Part shown: piece by piece, positions 1-10,117 of the stretch
How the letters are laid out: each line of letters opens with the position of its first letter
Numbering within the stretch: the stretch's first letter is position 1
Source: Boletus sp. NGJ
Taxonomy: Eukaryota > Basidiomycota > Agaricomycetes > Boletales > Boletaceae
Assembly: GCA_019096195.1 (NCBI GenBank)
Contig: JAGTXK010000119.1
Location: 1-64,000, forward strand
Length of the DNA: 64,000 bases
Direction: 5' to 3'
Notes under the pieces: generated by a model
The model's input: only the letters and a program-made list of their open reading frames with translations
Database searches by the model: none
What the model was told of the DNA's origin: nothing
Program-made: the position numbers and the translations under genes

Positions 1-79
1 GTAGGGATTTCGAAGAGTCGGTCGGGGAGGCGGTTGAGTGATGCCGCGTACAAGTGGAAGGATGGGTCGTCGAATAGGG

Positions 80-3000
80 GGGTCTCGGGGAACGCGCAGG
101 TCGAGCAGTCACATTCGCCATCAGCGAGGGTGCGGATGGCGGTGGGATTCTCGCGGTGGAACTTCTCAATCGCTTGAGGGGCATTTGAGACGTTCTTTTT
201 TGGTTCCCACGTGCGTTCCTCACGGGGGTACCCTTTCCACTGTACGAGGTATTCGGTTTTGCTGCGTCACTTACATGAGTCGGCGACGTGCTCCACTTCG
301 TACTCTTCTTGCTGTTGGACGATAACTGGGGGTGGCGGTTTCGGTTTCGTCTGGGAGGGAGAGATGCCTGGGTGGTAGGGTGTAAGGAGTGATTCGTGGA
401 ATACGGGGTGGATTTCTTTCCATGTCCGCGGGAGGTCTAGCTCGTAGGAGGCCTCGCCTACCTTACGCTTCACCTTGAACGGGCCATGTCGTTTATCGTC
501 AAATTTCTTTGTTGGTCGGTCAGTTCGGATGTGAGTCCCTTCAAGTAGAACCTGTTGTCTGACGGTGTATTCGATGATGGGGGATGCACACTTGTCGTGC
601 GCCTTCTTCATCGCCTCTGCCGCTTTCTCTAGCACGTTCTTGGCTGAGTTGTGGTGTGTTTTCATCGTTTCGGCGAAGGCGGCGGCCGACTCGTTCCTTA
701 CTTCCACTTGTTTGTTGGGTAGGAGTGGCTGCTGCCCGTAGTTGAGCAGGAAGGGTGAGACGCCGGTGGCGCTGGTTGTCTGTGAGTTGTGGGCAAACTC
801 GGCTAATGGTAGCCATTCGGCCCAGTCGGTTTGGCGGTGGTTTACGTGAATGCGGAGGTACTTCTCGACTTCTTGATTAACGCGTTCCGTCTGACCGTCG
901 GTCTGGGGGTGATAAGCGGTAGACGGGTTTGCTTCGATGTTGAGAAGTGAGTAGAGGTCGTGCATGAACGACGACACGAATTGGGTTCCTCGATCAGAGA
1001 TTACTTTGCGGGGGACACCGTGGAGTTTGAAGACTTGGTCGCGGAAGATCGTCGCGACTCCTTGTGATGTAATGGTGTCCATCACCGGGGCTAAGTGAAT
1101 CATTTTCGAGAAACGATCGACGATAACCAGAATGGCGTTCTTGCCATCTGATTGGGGGAGGGGGCCGATCAGGTCGACGGAGATGATCTCCCAGGGGGAT
1201 GATGGGATCTCATTTGGGTGGAGTGACGTATTGATTGCCAAGGTTTTGGCTTTAACCTTTTGGCATGTGTCACACCCTTTGACGTATGTCTCCACGTCGC
1301 GTCGAAGTGAGGGCCAGAAGTACTCGCTCATGATCAGGTCGCGAGTGCGCCGGATACCGGGGTGGCCAGCGATCGGATGATCATGGTTCGCAATTAGAAT
1401 GTCCTCTCGGAGCTTCGCATCGTTCAGGACATAAACGAGCGATTTCCAGTGGACAAGTCCGTCCTTGCGGGACCAGGGGGAGTTTTCTTTCTCTAGGCCT
1501 TCTTTGGCGAACCGCTCAAGTTTGTACTGCATTTTTGTGATTCTTGAGAGCATGCTTGCCGGTGCGACGGCCTTGAGTGAGACTGTCGTGGAGGTGGGTG
1601 ATGGTGGGGGCAAAAAAAGGGTGTCGGGGAGTAAGGTTTGCGTGGTGTTGTCGGATGTCACCCCCTTTTCAAAGTCTGGCCTCCGGGACAGAGGGTCCGC
1701 AGGGTTAGTTTTGCCTGGTCGATGGCTAATCACTACGTGGTATTCCTGCAGGATTTGTTGCCATCTGGCCTGGCGGCGGGTGAGATCTTGGGGTTTTCGG
1801 AAGAACTCGAGGTTCTTGTGATCTGTCCAGATCTCGATTGGGTGAGCTGCCTCGAGGAGATATTGTCACCATTCGTTGAGGGCGAACATAATTGCCAGCA
1901 TCTCGAGGTCAGCGACGTGATAGTTCCGCTCAGCGTCGTTGAGGGAACGGGAGATGAATGCGATGGGGTGCCATATGCCGTCGTGTCGTTGAGAAAGGAT
2001 GGTGCCAATGCCGATGCCCGAGCTGTCAGTTTCGATGCGGTAAGGGTTGTTGTCGGTGGGCATGGCAAGCGCTGGGGCGGAGGAGATGGTGTCTTTGAGG
2101 GTTTGGAAAGCCTCTTGGCAGGCTATCGTCCACTTGAAGTCTTTCTTTACCGACGTGAGCGTGTTGAGAGGGTGCGCTATCATTGCGAAGTTCTTAACGA
2201 ATTGTCGGTAGAAGTTGAGGAATCTGAGGAAACCTCTAAGTGTTTTCTTCGAGGTGGGGGTTGGCCAGCTTTTGATGGCTTCCACCTTTTTGTCGTTCAT
2301 TTTTACCTTGTCTTGTGCGACGATGAGCCTGAGGAACTCGGTTTCTTGGACTTCGAAGTCGCATTTGTCGTGGCGCAGGTAGAGGTGGGCGTCCCTCAGG
2401 ATTTGCAGTACTTCGCGTACTACCTTGCGGTGTTCTTCGAGTGTTCTCGTGAATATCATGATATCGTCTATGTAGACGACCACTACACCTCGGTCCACCA
2501 GGTGTCTAAATAGCGTGTTCATCATTGTTTGAACGTCGCTGGAGAGTTGGTGAGTCCGAAGAACATCACGAGAGGCTCGAATAGCCTGCAGTTTGTTCAG
2601 AAGGCGGCCTTCCATTTGTCTCCTTCTGCCATCCGCACATTATTGTAGCCCCATCTCACGTCGAATTTTGTGTAGTATTTGGCCGACTTGAGTTTGTCGA
2701 CCAGTTCACTTATGAGCGGGAGTGGGTACCAGTTTCATTTTGTTACCGCGTTTAGCTTGCGGTAGTCTTGTACGGGGCGGAGGCGTCCGTCTTTCTTCTT
2801 GATGAAGAAGAAGGCCGATGCGAAGGGTGATTTGGAGGGTCGTATCCTCCTGGATTTAAGGTTCTCCTCGAGGAAGGAGTCGAGTTCTTTTTGTTCGCTG
2901 GGGTTGAGAGGGTAGACTTTGCAATCCACCTCGTGATTCCCGGGGAGTAGTTCGATGGCGTGATCCCAAGGGCGTCTCGGGGGCAGCGCGTCGAAGCTCT

Positions 3001-4048
3001 CTTTGTTGAAGATGTCCTTGTACTCATGAACGTACTTTGGGGCGGCTTCCTCGAAGGTCTTTTTCTTTTTCTGGACGTAGTCCTTGATAGCTACTTCGGT
3101 AGTGACGTTTCGATTGCTCAGGTATTCTACAACATCAAGTTTGAACAAACGATCGCCTTGCGAAGGCTGGTAATCTACGTCCATCTCGTCCTCCTCCTCG
3201 TCTACGTTGTTTGTAACGTGATCCCCTCTACATCGGAAGGAGATTCTCCCTGTTTTCCAGTTGATGGCTGGGTTGTGCGATTTCAGCCAATCGTGTCCAA
3301 GGAATATGGTGTTGGGCCCGAGGTTGGTTATTGCGAGGGCCAATTGTTCCTTGTGGTCGTTCACCTGGAGTTCTAGGATCACGAATTTTTCTACCTTGCC
3401 TCCGGCATTTGGCGTGCTGTCGGCATTGTAAATGGTGAGAGGACAGGGGAGGGAGTGGGTTTTTAGCCCCTTTTCGGCTATGAAGTTCTTGTGGATGGAT
3501 GACCCGGTGCAACCTGAGTTGATCAGTGCCTTGACGTTGGCGGTCTGTCGGTTTGCAAAGGTTACTCTGACGGGGATTTCCAGTGAGTTTCGCTTCGTCG
3601 ATCGGGGGGATGCTTTCTGGAATTTCAGAGCGTGCTGTAGGTCATGGAGGACCCAGTACGCGTCTTCGCCGGAAAGTCTTCGGAGATCCTGCACGAGGTC
3701 CCGAGATACTTCAATCGTCCTGCTGTCGTGGACGAAGGATTTCAAGTGGTGGATGCTACGCTCAACATCTGTGTTTTCCACTTGTGCCTTCATCCAACAT
3801 ATGGACCAGGGGTCCAACGTGTTCAGCCAGGAACGAGAGGACATCTCTTCCTTTCGCGCTTCTTTGGGATGTTTGCGGGGTATGGTATCCGCATCATTCG
3901 GGTTGTCGTCTCGCTTTACGGATGGCACAAACTTTACCTTTCGTGGCATGATGGTTATTTTTTTAACAGGTGGAGTGCCTGGGAGGTTCACACGGTTTTC
4001 TGTTTCAGTCTCGTCAATGCTCAGAACAGAGAACTTGTTATTCTGCAA
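80..4048 (-). pseudogene. pol of copy 1 (protease, RT, RNase H, integrase, chromodomain)
   Basis: Reading right to left: an aspartic-protease region near 3400-3550, reverse transcriptase with VVVYIDDIMIF near 2470, RNase H around 1870-2100, then integrase at 267-1733. The integrase carries the zinc-binding HDHPIAGHPG...CDTCQKVK and the core motifs SVDLIG, SDRGTQF and TDGQTERVNQE. A chromodomain with YLVQWKG follows in about 80-265. Chromodomains in this position direct integration to marked chromatin in chromoviruses. Broken, about three or four interruptions. Confidence 0.9.
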
Positions 4049-4086
4049 TGACTTAGGTGGTGGTACAATAGAGCGACTGGTATCTA

Positions 4087-5559
4087 CTATACAGACTGAA
4101 AACCCGAATCTTGTTGTACATCAGGGGCGTAAACTACTTGCTCCTGCGGGGGAGCTTCAGCGGAGTCCATCATGGCTCTAATTGTTGCAAACATCTCGGG
4201 TGAAACCTCCTGACCGTTCACCGTTATGCTCCTTGCCTGAGGGCGAGGACAGGGTGGGTGGTTGGCGCATGGCCAGGGTTTCCGGCATTTTCTGCACAGC
4301 CCAGCTGCGCGTGCTTTGTCTAGCTCCATGGGAGCGCCTTGTCCGGGGAAGGTCCTGGTTTGCTGAGGGTGCGGGCGCGCGGGGGGCGCCGAGGGAAGCG
4401 GGCGTGAAGGAGGGGGGGCAGCGGGCGGTGCATAGGGGCGGGGATGTGGGACGAAGTGGGGGTTGTAGGTGGGACCGGTAGCGTAGACGTTGAAGGTTCT
4501 CTTGCACTCCACAATGACGCCGAGTACCTCCTCTGCCCGTACCAAAGCGGTCTCCCACTCACGGACGTCAGTGCTGTCGATGAGGTCGGGCTTGTACCTC
4601 TCAACGTATTCGACCAGTTCATTCCGGGCTTGGTGTCGAATCTGGTTTACGATCGTCCTCCCGTTGATCCTCACGTCGAATTTGGCCTCTATGGCCAGCT
4701 GATACAGGCGGGTGAAATAGTCTTCCACCGTGTCCTTCCCTTGTCTGAGGGTGAACAATTTTTGTTCAGCTAGCCGGGCGAGACCGGCGGGTTGGAAGGT
4801 TTTTCTGAGCTTTTCTACGAAAAACTCAAAACTAATCGCGTTGTACGCGTTGCCTTCTGCCAAGAGATCCGAGAACCTGCCGGCTGCATTGTCGCCTGTC
4901 ATGTACGATAGGGTGATTAGAATTTTTTGCCGATCAGTCAGCGCGGTTTCGAAGCCATTCAAGTAGAGGGTGACGGTCCTCCACCATTGAACGAACTTTT
5001 CTTTGTTCCCATCGTAATGTTCAGGTTTCGCCGCCAGACTCTTCCCTATCTTCGGGAAAGTAGGGGGAAAACCACGTGCGGCGGGCCGTGGGATCCCAGG
5101 TGAACTCGAGGGGGAGCTGGGCTGAGGCGGCGAGGGGAGCGGGCGAGAGGGAGCTGGGCCCTGCGGTGGGAACAGTCGGGAAGTCCTCCCTGGAGAGGGG
5201 ATGTTCACTCGGATACCGTAGGTCTGGGAGGGGACTGCGGCTTCGGGAGGGTCTACGCGAGGCACCTCGATTGGGGGTGGCGGTCCAGCCGCTGCGGGGT
5301 CAGCCGCGAAGGCCTGGCGCCACAGGTTGTATCGTAGGACCGATTGATGGAGCGCATACTGCGTGATGTCCTCTTGGTGCGTGGGGGACAGGGGGGCCTG
5401 CGGGAGCGGGGATGGGAGTACTTGGGGGGTAGGCTGGACCAGCTGCAGGGTAGGCAGGCCCTGCGCTGCTGCCCGGTTCGCCAGGTCCCTGAAGCTGCCC
5501 GGGGCGGAGGCGGTGGACACGGGGCGCGAGTATGGCTGTTGGGAGGGAATGTGGCTCAT
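4087..5559 (-). pseudogene. gag of copy 1
   Basis: Encodes the structural (capsid/nucleocapsid) protein that packages the element's RNA in cytoplasmic particles. It is open over 490 codons from an ATG at 5559. The first 150 residues are rich in Pro, Ala and Ser. A retrotransposon gag capsid region follows at about residues 165-330, including QWWRTVTLYLNGF and QGKDTVEDYFTRLYQLA. A compact Cys/His knuckle, CRKCRKPWPCANH, lies near residue 412. The same protein can be read in copy 2 (13192 onward) and in relics at 46-47 kb. The gene itself looks whole, but it belongs to a broken element. Confidence 0.9.
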
Positions 5560-5830
5560 CTCGGCGTAATCCTGCGAGTTGAGCGAGGTGGGTGATGGTG
5601 CGAAGGCGATGTATGTGCGAGGGGTAAGTCGTTAGGATAGTGTGGACTACAAATGAGTAGTCGGGGTGTGCCCAGACGTAGCGGCGTCTGTACACGTTGT
5701 ACGTGCGGGGGGTGTCTGCAGGCAGTTCTATAAAAGATAACGGCGGGAAAGACCGCGCACCATCAGGATGGGGGAGAGTCGGAGTGTAGGAACCGGAGGA
5801 TGACTCTCTTACTACAGAGAGGTGGTGCAC
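5560..5830 (-). other. Open frame upstream of and overlapping gag, copy 1
   Basis: A frame without an ATG (first codon of the open stretch that could serve is GTG at 5830) runs through the leader, passes the gag ATG in a different frame and stays open to about 5300. Before the gag start it contains YNVYRRRYVW and HPDYSFV. The corresponding stretch of copy 2 has YNVFRRRYVW and HPDYSFV. Between the two copies, over about 52 codons, I count about 17 third-position, 7 first-position and 5 second-position differences, the pattern expected of a translated frame. The product and the way it would be started are unknown. Confidence 0.5.
5804..5821 (-). promoter_or_regulatory. Second leader hairpin, copy 1
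   Basis: CTCTCT, loop GTAGTA, AGAGAG: a perfect 6-bp stem followed by TCATCCTCCGG. The same position in copy 2 is CTTCCT/AGGAAG, so both arms have changed together. Confidence 0.6.
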
Positions 5831-5950
5831 GCCCCAAAGTCAAGATAAATGGGGTTATCGCACCTACGTGACGTTACGGGTGATCACGCGAACCCGAGTT
5901 CACTATCGTAGAACCAACATACGCTTGGGTCGACAACCACCCAAGAAGCG

Positions 5951-5969
5951 GGGCTAGTACACTATGCCC
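5951..5969 (-). promoter_or_regulatory. Leader hairpin with near-palindromic loop, copy 1
   Basis: The minus-strand RNA reads GGGC, an 11-base loop, then GCCC, a perfect 4-bp stem. The loop differs by one base from the palindrome-containing loop seen in copy 2, element 3 and one relic. See the matching features at 12777 and 8526. Confidence 0.6.
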
Positions 5970-6391
5970 GATAGCAACTTTATCCTTATTTGTAGACACC
6001 GGACGAGTGTATGTGCAAGTGTTTCGCCGAGTGCTTTACTCGTGTACGTCACGTGTACAAGCGGGTCCCTCTAACCTGAGGTCCGGTATGGGGGTGAATG
6101 GCGGCGATGAGCCCACGCGTTCGGAAGTGAATGGAGGGATGAAAATGTGACCCAAACTCCTTGTTCGTTCCCTGCAGCTGAGGGGAGTTCCGTGCTAGCA
6201 ACCGCCGTATAGGTCCGGTATTACGCTTATCGCTAACGGAAGCCCTCGGTTCCTCTGAGGGTCAGATGCAGGGAGTGTTGGATCGAAAGGTGAAAGCGGT
6301 ACTAGTGGGCAATAAGTTTGCTCCAACTAGGCAAGACAGTAGGGGTAGAAGGGAGGAAGCGTCCGGAGGCGAAGAGCCCGGGGACAAGGGA

Positions 6392-6404
6392 TAGTCTTGG
6401 AATT
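6392..6404 (-). other. Self-primer binding site of copy 1
   Basis: The minus-strand sequence AATTCCAAGACTA directly follows the LTR. Twelve of its bases are complementary to AGTCTTGGAATT at 6479-6468 in the same LTR. No match to a tRNA 3' end (TGG start) was seen. The layout fits the Tf1-type self-priming mechanism, in which the 5' end of the element's own RNA folds back as primer. Confidence 0.8.
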
Positions 6405-6765
6405 TGAAAGGAAAAAGCCTCAATATCACACGGGACGCGAAGAGCGTAATCCGAGCAAGAGAAGAGGAATTCCAAGACTGGAGAATACAGGTGTTCGTAC
6501 ACTACCTTATATACCTCTAGCTATCGTGCACGGACCAGCTTAGGGCTGGTCGTGGAAACTACTAGAATATTCCGTATGACGTACGGTGACGTAGTGGGAT
6601 CTAGCCTGTTCTATGGATATAGGGTTATGACGTAGGCTGACTAAGGTATGACGTGTGATCTAGACATAAGGTCTAGGTATAATGGTAACTACGTAAGGCG
6701 TTCGTGGGATCGTCTGAGTGTTAGCTAACTACGTAAATAATGGGAAAAACGTCCAATTCGTATCA
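6405..6765 (-). repeat. 5' LTR of copy 1
   Basis: On the minus strand it begins TGATACGAATTGG and ends CTTTCA, matching both LTRs of copy 2. A TATATAA box (minus strand, 6514-6508) lies about 35 bp upstream of AGTCTTGGAATT (6479-6468). That sequence is complementary to the bases just inside the LTR and is therefore the likely transcript start used as primer. Confidence 0.9.
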
Positions 6766-7864
6766 AGAAGGCAGTGGTTCTGGATGAAAAATATCATAAT
6801 TAAGGTCTTTAACAAGGCATGTACATAGCTCATGGTCTATGGTTATCTTGTCATGTAAAAGAAAAGGAGCTCCAAGTAGAATCAGAGTGTATAGGCCATT
6901 GGTGATAATGGCATGAACAGTCTTAGAATGAAAGCAAGAATCTATGGAACAACAAGAAAGGTGCATGTAATTAGCTAGCAAAAACTATTTTTTTCCTCCC
7001 TCTGAAATAGCCATGGTGACAGGCACCAGCTTGTGGAGTTTCCTCCTATAAAGTCTGAGTTTGAACACCAAGTCCTCATTAATCAGAATTATAGGTTACC
7101 CATGGTCAATGAGTGCATCAATGGATATGGGGGAAGTGACAATAGGCCCATCGGCAAGACATGGCTGATGGAAATAAGGAACAATTAATGGGGTTATGCA
7201 CTTAGATTTAGAATTTGTACCATCACCCAACACTGCTGATGGCATGACAACACCAATTGCTTGCTCAACCTCAATAGCCACCACAGTCCTATTATTGCCT
7301 GACTTGCTGTCCTTAGTTTTGGCAGTGGCAGCATTGCTGGCTGTTGAGGGCTTGTATGTGGTGGTGTTGGGGAATCCAGTTGGGCAGTTTTTCAAGCAGT
7401 GTTCAGGGGGTACAAAGAACTCATAACATTTGAAGCAACCCTCATTGTTCATAAGAAGCTGACATTCCTCTGCCATGAGAGGTGGAAGTCAGACAAATTT
7501 TCCACCTGCCACATTTTTGAAGATGGTGCCAGTTGCCACTTTGGTCTGATTGCTGGAGACAGATGCACTAGTTTGTGGTAGAGAGTGTGCATCCAATAGT
7601 GCTGCTTCAATGGCTAGCTTCTGATGTTTGGCATCATGTTCATGCTCTTTGTTGAGGATACTGAGGTTTTCAAGCCATTTGTGAAGGTTGTCCTCCTTAG
7701 CATGATCTGAGATGTGATAATTTCACAGTAGATCAGCACACATGTGGGCCTTGAGGTAGAATTTCAAGGCCTTATTGTCAAGGTGTGAGGTTATTTCCCA
7801 CAACATTATGTTCTGGCTTTGAACGTCTACTAACCATTCACAAAAAGGTTGAACACCTTGCATG
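6766..7864 (-). mobile_element. Gypsy relic D, inner part (gag end and protease)
   Basis: The minus-strand coding-like sequence resembles gag/protease of a common mushroom Ty3/gypsy lineage: a knuckle CFKCYEFFVPPEHC followed by NCPTGFP, then a protease-like stretch (ISIDALIDHG) and further on IITNGLYTLILLGAPFLL. It is an old, CpG-poor fossil with several breaks. It is interrupted at 7864 by element 3 and continues at 23178; at 6765 it is cut by copy 1. Confidence 0.75.
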
Positions 7865-7869
7865 GAGCT

Positions 7870-8348
7870 TGTTATAATATAGGAAAATTTCAAACTTTTC
7901 AAATGAACACTTACTTTTCATTTTCTTCAACTCTTTTCTTCATAAGTCATGTGACTGTGCACATGACTGTGGGAACATATCACATGATAGGTCTAGAACC
8001 TATGACATCAAATGACATCATACCTCATGTGATCCACTCCTCTTTAATTTCCGCTCTTCCTACACAGCCCTTTTAATCTCCGTCTTACTATACTTAGTAA
8101 TTCATCACATGCACTGCTTGGTCTGTGCACCATTCCTGTACATATATAAAGTAGTACTTTGACAACTGGAATCCCCAGTCTAATCCACTTGTATTTTTCC
8201 TCCAACAACTCATTAGCTTTGGCCACTCTGGTCATCGTAGGGTTGGGAACAGTACAGACTAAGACTCCCCACCTCATTCATTGAGCCAGGATTCGTGTAA
8301 CCTGCAAATAGTTCAAGCCTTGTGGTTTGTGCCGAAAGGTTCATAACA
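7870..8348 (+). repeat. 5' LTR of element 3
   Basis: TG...CA repeat of 479 bp. TATATAAA at 8143-8150 lies about 34 bp upstream of AGTCTAATCCA (8177-8187), which is complementary to the primer site inside the LTR and so marks the likely transcript start. Confidence 0.95.
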
Positions 8349-8350
8349 CT

Positions 8351-8361
8351 TGGATTAGACT
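8351..8361 (+). other. Self-primer binding site of element 3
   Basis: TGGATTAGACT starts two bases inside the LTR and is the exact reverse complement of AGTCTAATCCA at 8177-8187: 11 bp, the length known for Tf1. The sequence is unrelated to that of copies 1 and 2, so the arrangement recurs with different bases. Confidence 0.75.
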
Positions 8362-8525
8362 ATATACACAACGCTCGGACTCCAGAGCCAAGGAGATTAT
8401 ACACAGGCCCAGCGTTTAAGTGACATCTGAAGTCTTCAGCACTTGATGCTGACAAGTATAGTACTTAGTGAAATACTAGGTATATACGCTCATCTGGCAT
8501 CATAAATATAGATAAAGTTGCTGCC

Positions 8526-8544
8526 GGGCATAGTGCACTAGCCC
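8526..8544 (+). promoter_or_regulatory. Leader hairpin with palindromic loop, element 3
   Basis: GGGC-ATAGTGCACTA-GCCC: a 4-bp stem closing an 11-base loop that contains the self-complementary TAGTGCACTA. The same motif occurs in copy 2 and, slightly worn, in relics at 37451, 44983 and 46047. A self-complementary loop on a stem is the design of retroviral dimer-initiation sites; the role here is inferred. Confidence 0.65.
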
Positions 8545-8671
8545 CACTTCTTAGGTGGTTGCTGACCTAAGCGTATGTTGATTCTACGAGAGTGAATCCA
8601 GGTTCACGTGATTACCTGTGACGTCACGCAGTACGATAGGAGATTTTATCTTGACTTATCTCTGTGCACAC

Positions 8672-8689
8672 CTGCTAGCAGTAAAGCAG
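8672..8689 (+). promoter_or_regulatory. Second leader hairpin, element 3
   Basis: CTGCT, an 8-base loop, AGCAG, followed by TCATACTCCGGT. It is positionally equivalent to the covarying hairpins at 5804 and 12925. Part of the loop could also pair with the left arm, so the exact fold is uncertain. Confidence 0.5.
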
Positions 8690-8958
8690 TCATACTCCGG
8701 TCCCCCTACCACCATTGCCCATCATTTTTAACGACCTCTACTTCGACTCCTATGAAGGCGTAGGTGCCCCAGAACTTGGTTGTAAGATACCAGGTAGTAA
8801 GGCACTGAAAGAAGACTGACCTAGGAAAAGGAAAATTTACCAAAGAAATCCTGACAAAGTCAGACCTCTCCGACCATCCTCCGCATTCACCTTATATCAC
8901 ATTGCATTCCATCGCTCTTACCTTCGCCCAACCTCCCTCCTTAAACCCGTAAACAAGT

Positions 8959-9993
8959 ATGTCTCATCTAGACATTGACGAGCTTGTTCAGAAACTTGCC
9001 GACCTCATGCAGGAATATGATAAGGATAATATCACAAAAAAGATTGCTGACCCTGGAAAATGGGATGGTACAAGGTCTACATTCCGCCCATGGTGGATAA
9101 AACTTTGTCTCTGGGTCGACGCACAGACCTGGAAAAATAACAAGATTATGGACATCGCAGTCCTCTCATGCCTTGAGGGAAAGGCAGAAAGCTTTGCTCA
9201 GCTTATAATGGAGCACTATCTCGATGAAGAGGCAACCATTGAGATGGACGCAAATGGAGCCATGCTACTGGCAAAAGGAGCCAATGCGTGGCCTACATGG
9301 AACAGGCTACAGGAACAAATAAAAACACACTTCTGTATTGACATATTAGTGCATGAGTCTCTAAGGAAACTGGAGACTTTAAAACAAAATGGTCACCCTA
9401 TAGACCTGTTCCTACAAAAATTTGAAATCCTGAGAAAAGAGTCGTACATAGACAATCATCATGCAGAGGTTCTCCTCAAAAAGGCCATAGATTTCAAAAT
9501 CTACAAGAGATCTCATCTAAACAGTCCGGCTCAGAACTTTGACTACGAGGATTTAGTCATCAACTATAGAGTAATCGGAAAGGCGTTTGAACAAATAGTA
9601 AACGAACGTGGACCGCCCAACCGAACTCAACCTCCACGATCATCGTTCCCCCCACCTCGTGGGCAACCCCCACACAATTCATACTGCCCTCAGTATATGG
9701 CAGTGGGCACACAACCGGGCCGCAGTGCCCCAATAGAGATAGGTGTCCAGCAGGCTGGACTGTCTAAGGACACAAGGACCTGTTTTCATTGTGGCAAATC
9801 AGGCCACATAAAGCCAAATTGCCCCACTAACCTGTATAAAAGAACTAGTCAACCGCCGATGCAAAGGCAAATCTGGAATTGGGATCAAGGCTCGTACATT
9901 GAGCAAACACAGGGAGAAAATGAGTATCCCTCTTTTTTTAATGAACCCCAAAACAGACAATACGCATCTCAACCCCTTCCGCAACCTCCGTAG
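8959..9993 (+). pseudogene. gag of element 3
   Basis: Open over 344 codons from ATG 8959. The capsid-like N-terminal two thirds contain KKIADPGKWDG and FRPWWIKLCLWV. A proline-rich linker follows, then a classical CCHC knuckle, CFHCGKSGHIKPNC, at about residues 275-288. A conserved tail just downstream (near 10040-10090, with EAEVYYRDKFEVEA) recurs in the gag relic at 46.3 kb. The gene looks whole; the element as a whole is broken. Confidence 0.9.
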
Positions 9994-10117
9994 CTACAAT
10001 GGCACCAAGTGTAGCAGCAAGGACGTACGTTTCAGATGAGGCAGAAGTGTACTATAGAGACAAATTCGAGGTAGAAGCCAAAGCCAGAGCTGCTTAGGCT
10101 TTAAATGGACAGCGCCA

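Larger units (their letters stand above)
1..6765 (-). mobile_element. Ty3/gypsy chromovirus, copy 1 (runs off window start)
   Basis: An LTR retrotransposon read right to left: 5' LTR (6405-6765), primer site, long leader, gag, then pol in the Ty3 order protease, reverse transcriptase, RNase H, integrase, chromodomain. The 3' LTR lies beyond the window. The LTR boundary comes from alignment with the target-duplication-defined ends of copy 2 (11985-19272). The sequence is CpG-rich, so the insertion looks recent compared with its neighbours. It abuts the pol-side of gypsy relic D, so it probably inserted there. Broken, with roughly three or four interruptions, all in pol. Confidence 0.93.

Noticed and set aside
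1465-2513. Long plus-strand open stretches over pol of copy 1 (for example 1638-2513)
   Set aside because: They mirror the minus-strand pol reading in a GC-rich region and contain no domain of their own.
4182-5595. Plus-strand open frames over gag of copy 1
   Set aside because: Antisense by-products of proline- and alanine-rich codons; no conserved motif and not shared in pattern with copy 2.
8349-8420. tRNA-primed replication for element 3, suggested by the TGG at 8351
   Set aside because: The TGG is followed by bases that pair perfectly with the LTR transcript start; I see no convincing tRNA 3' end, and the other elements lack TGG altogether.
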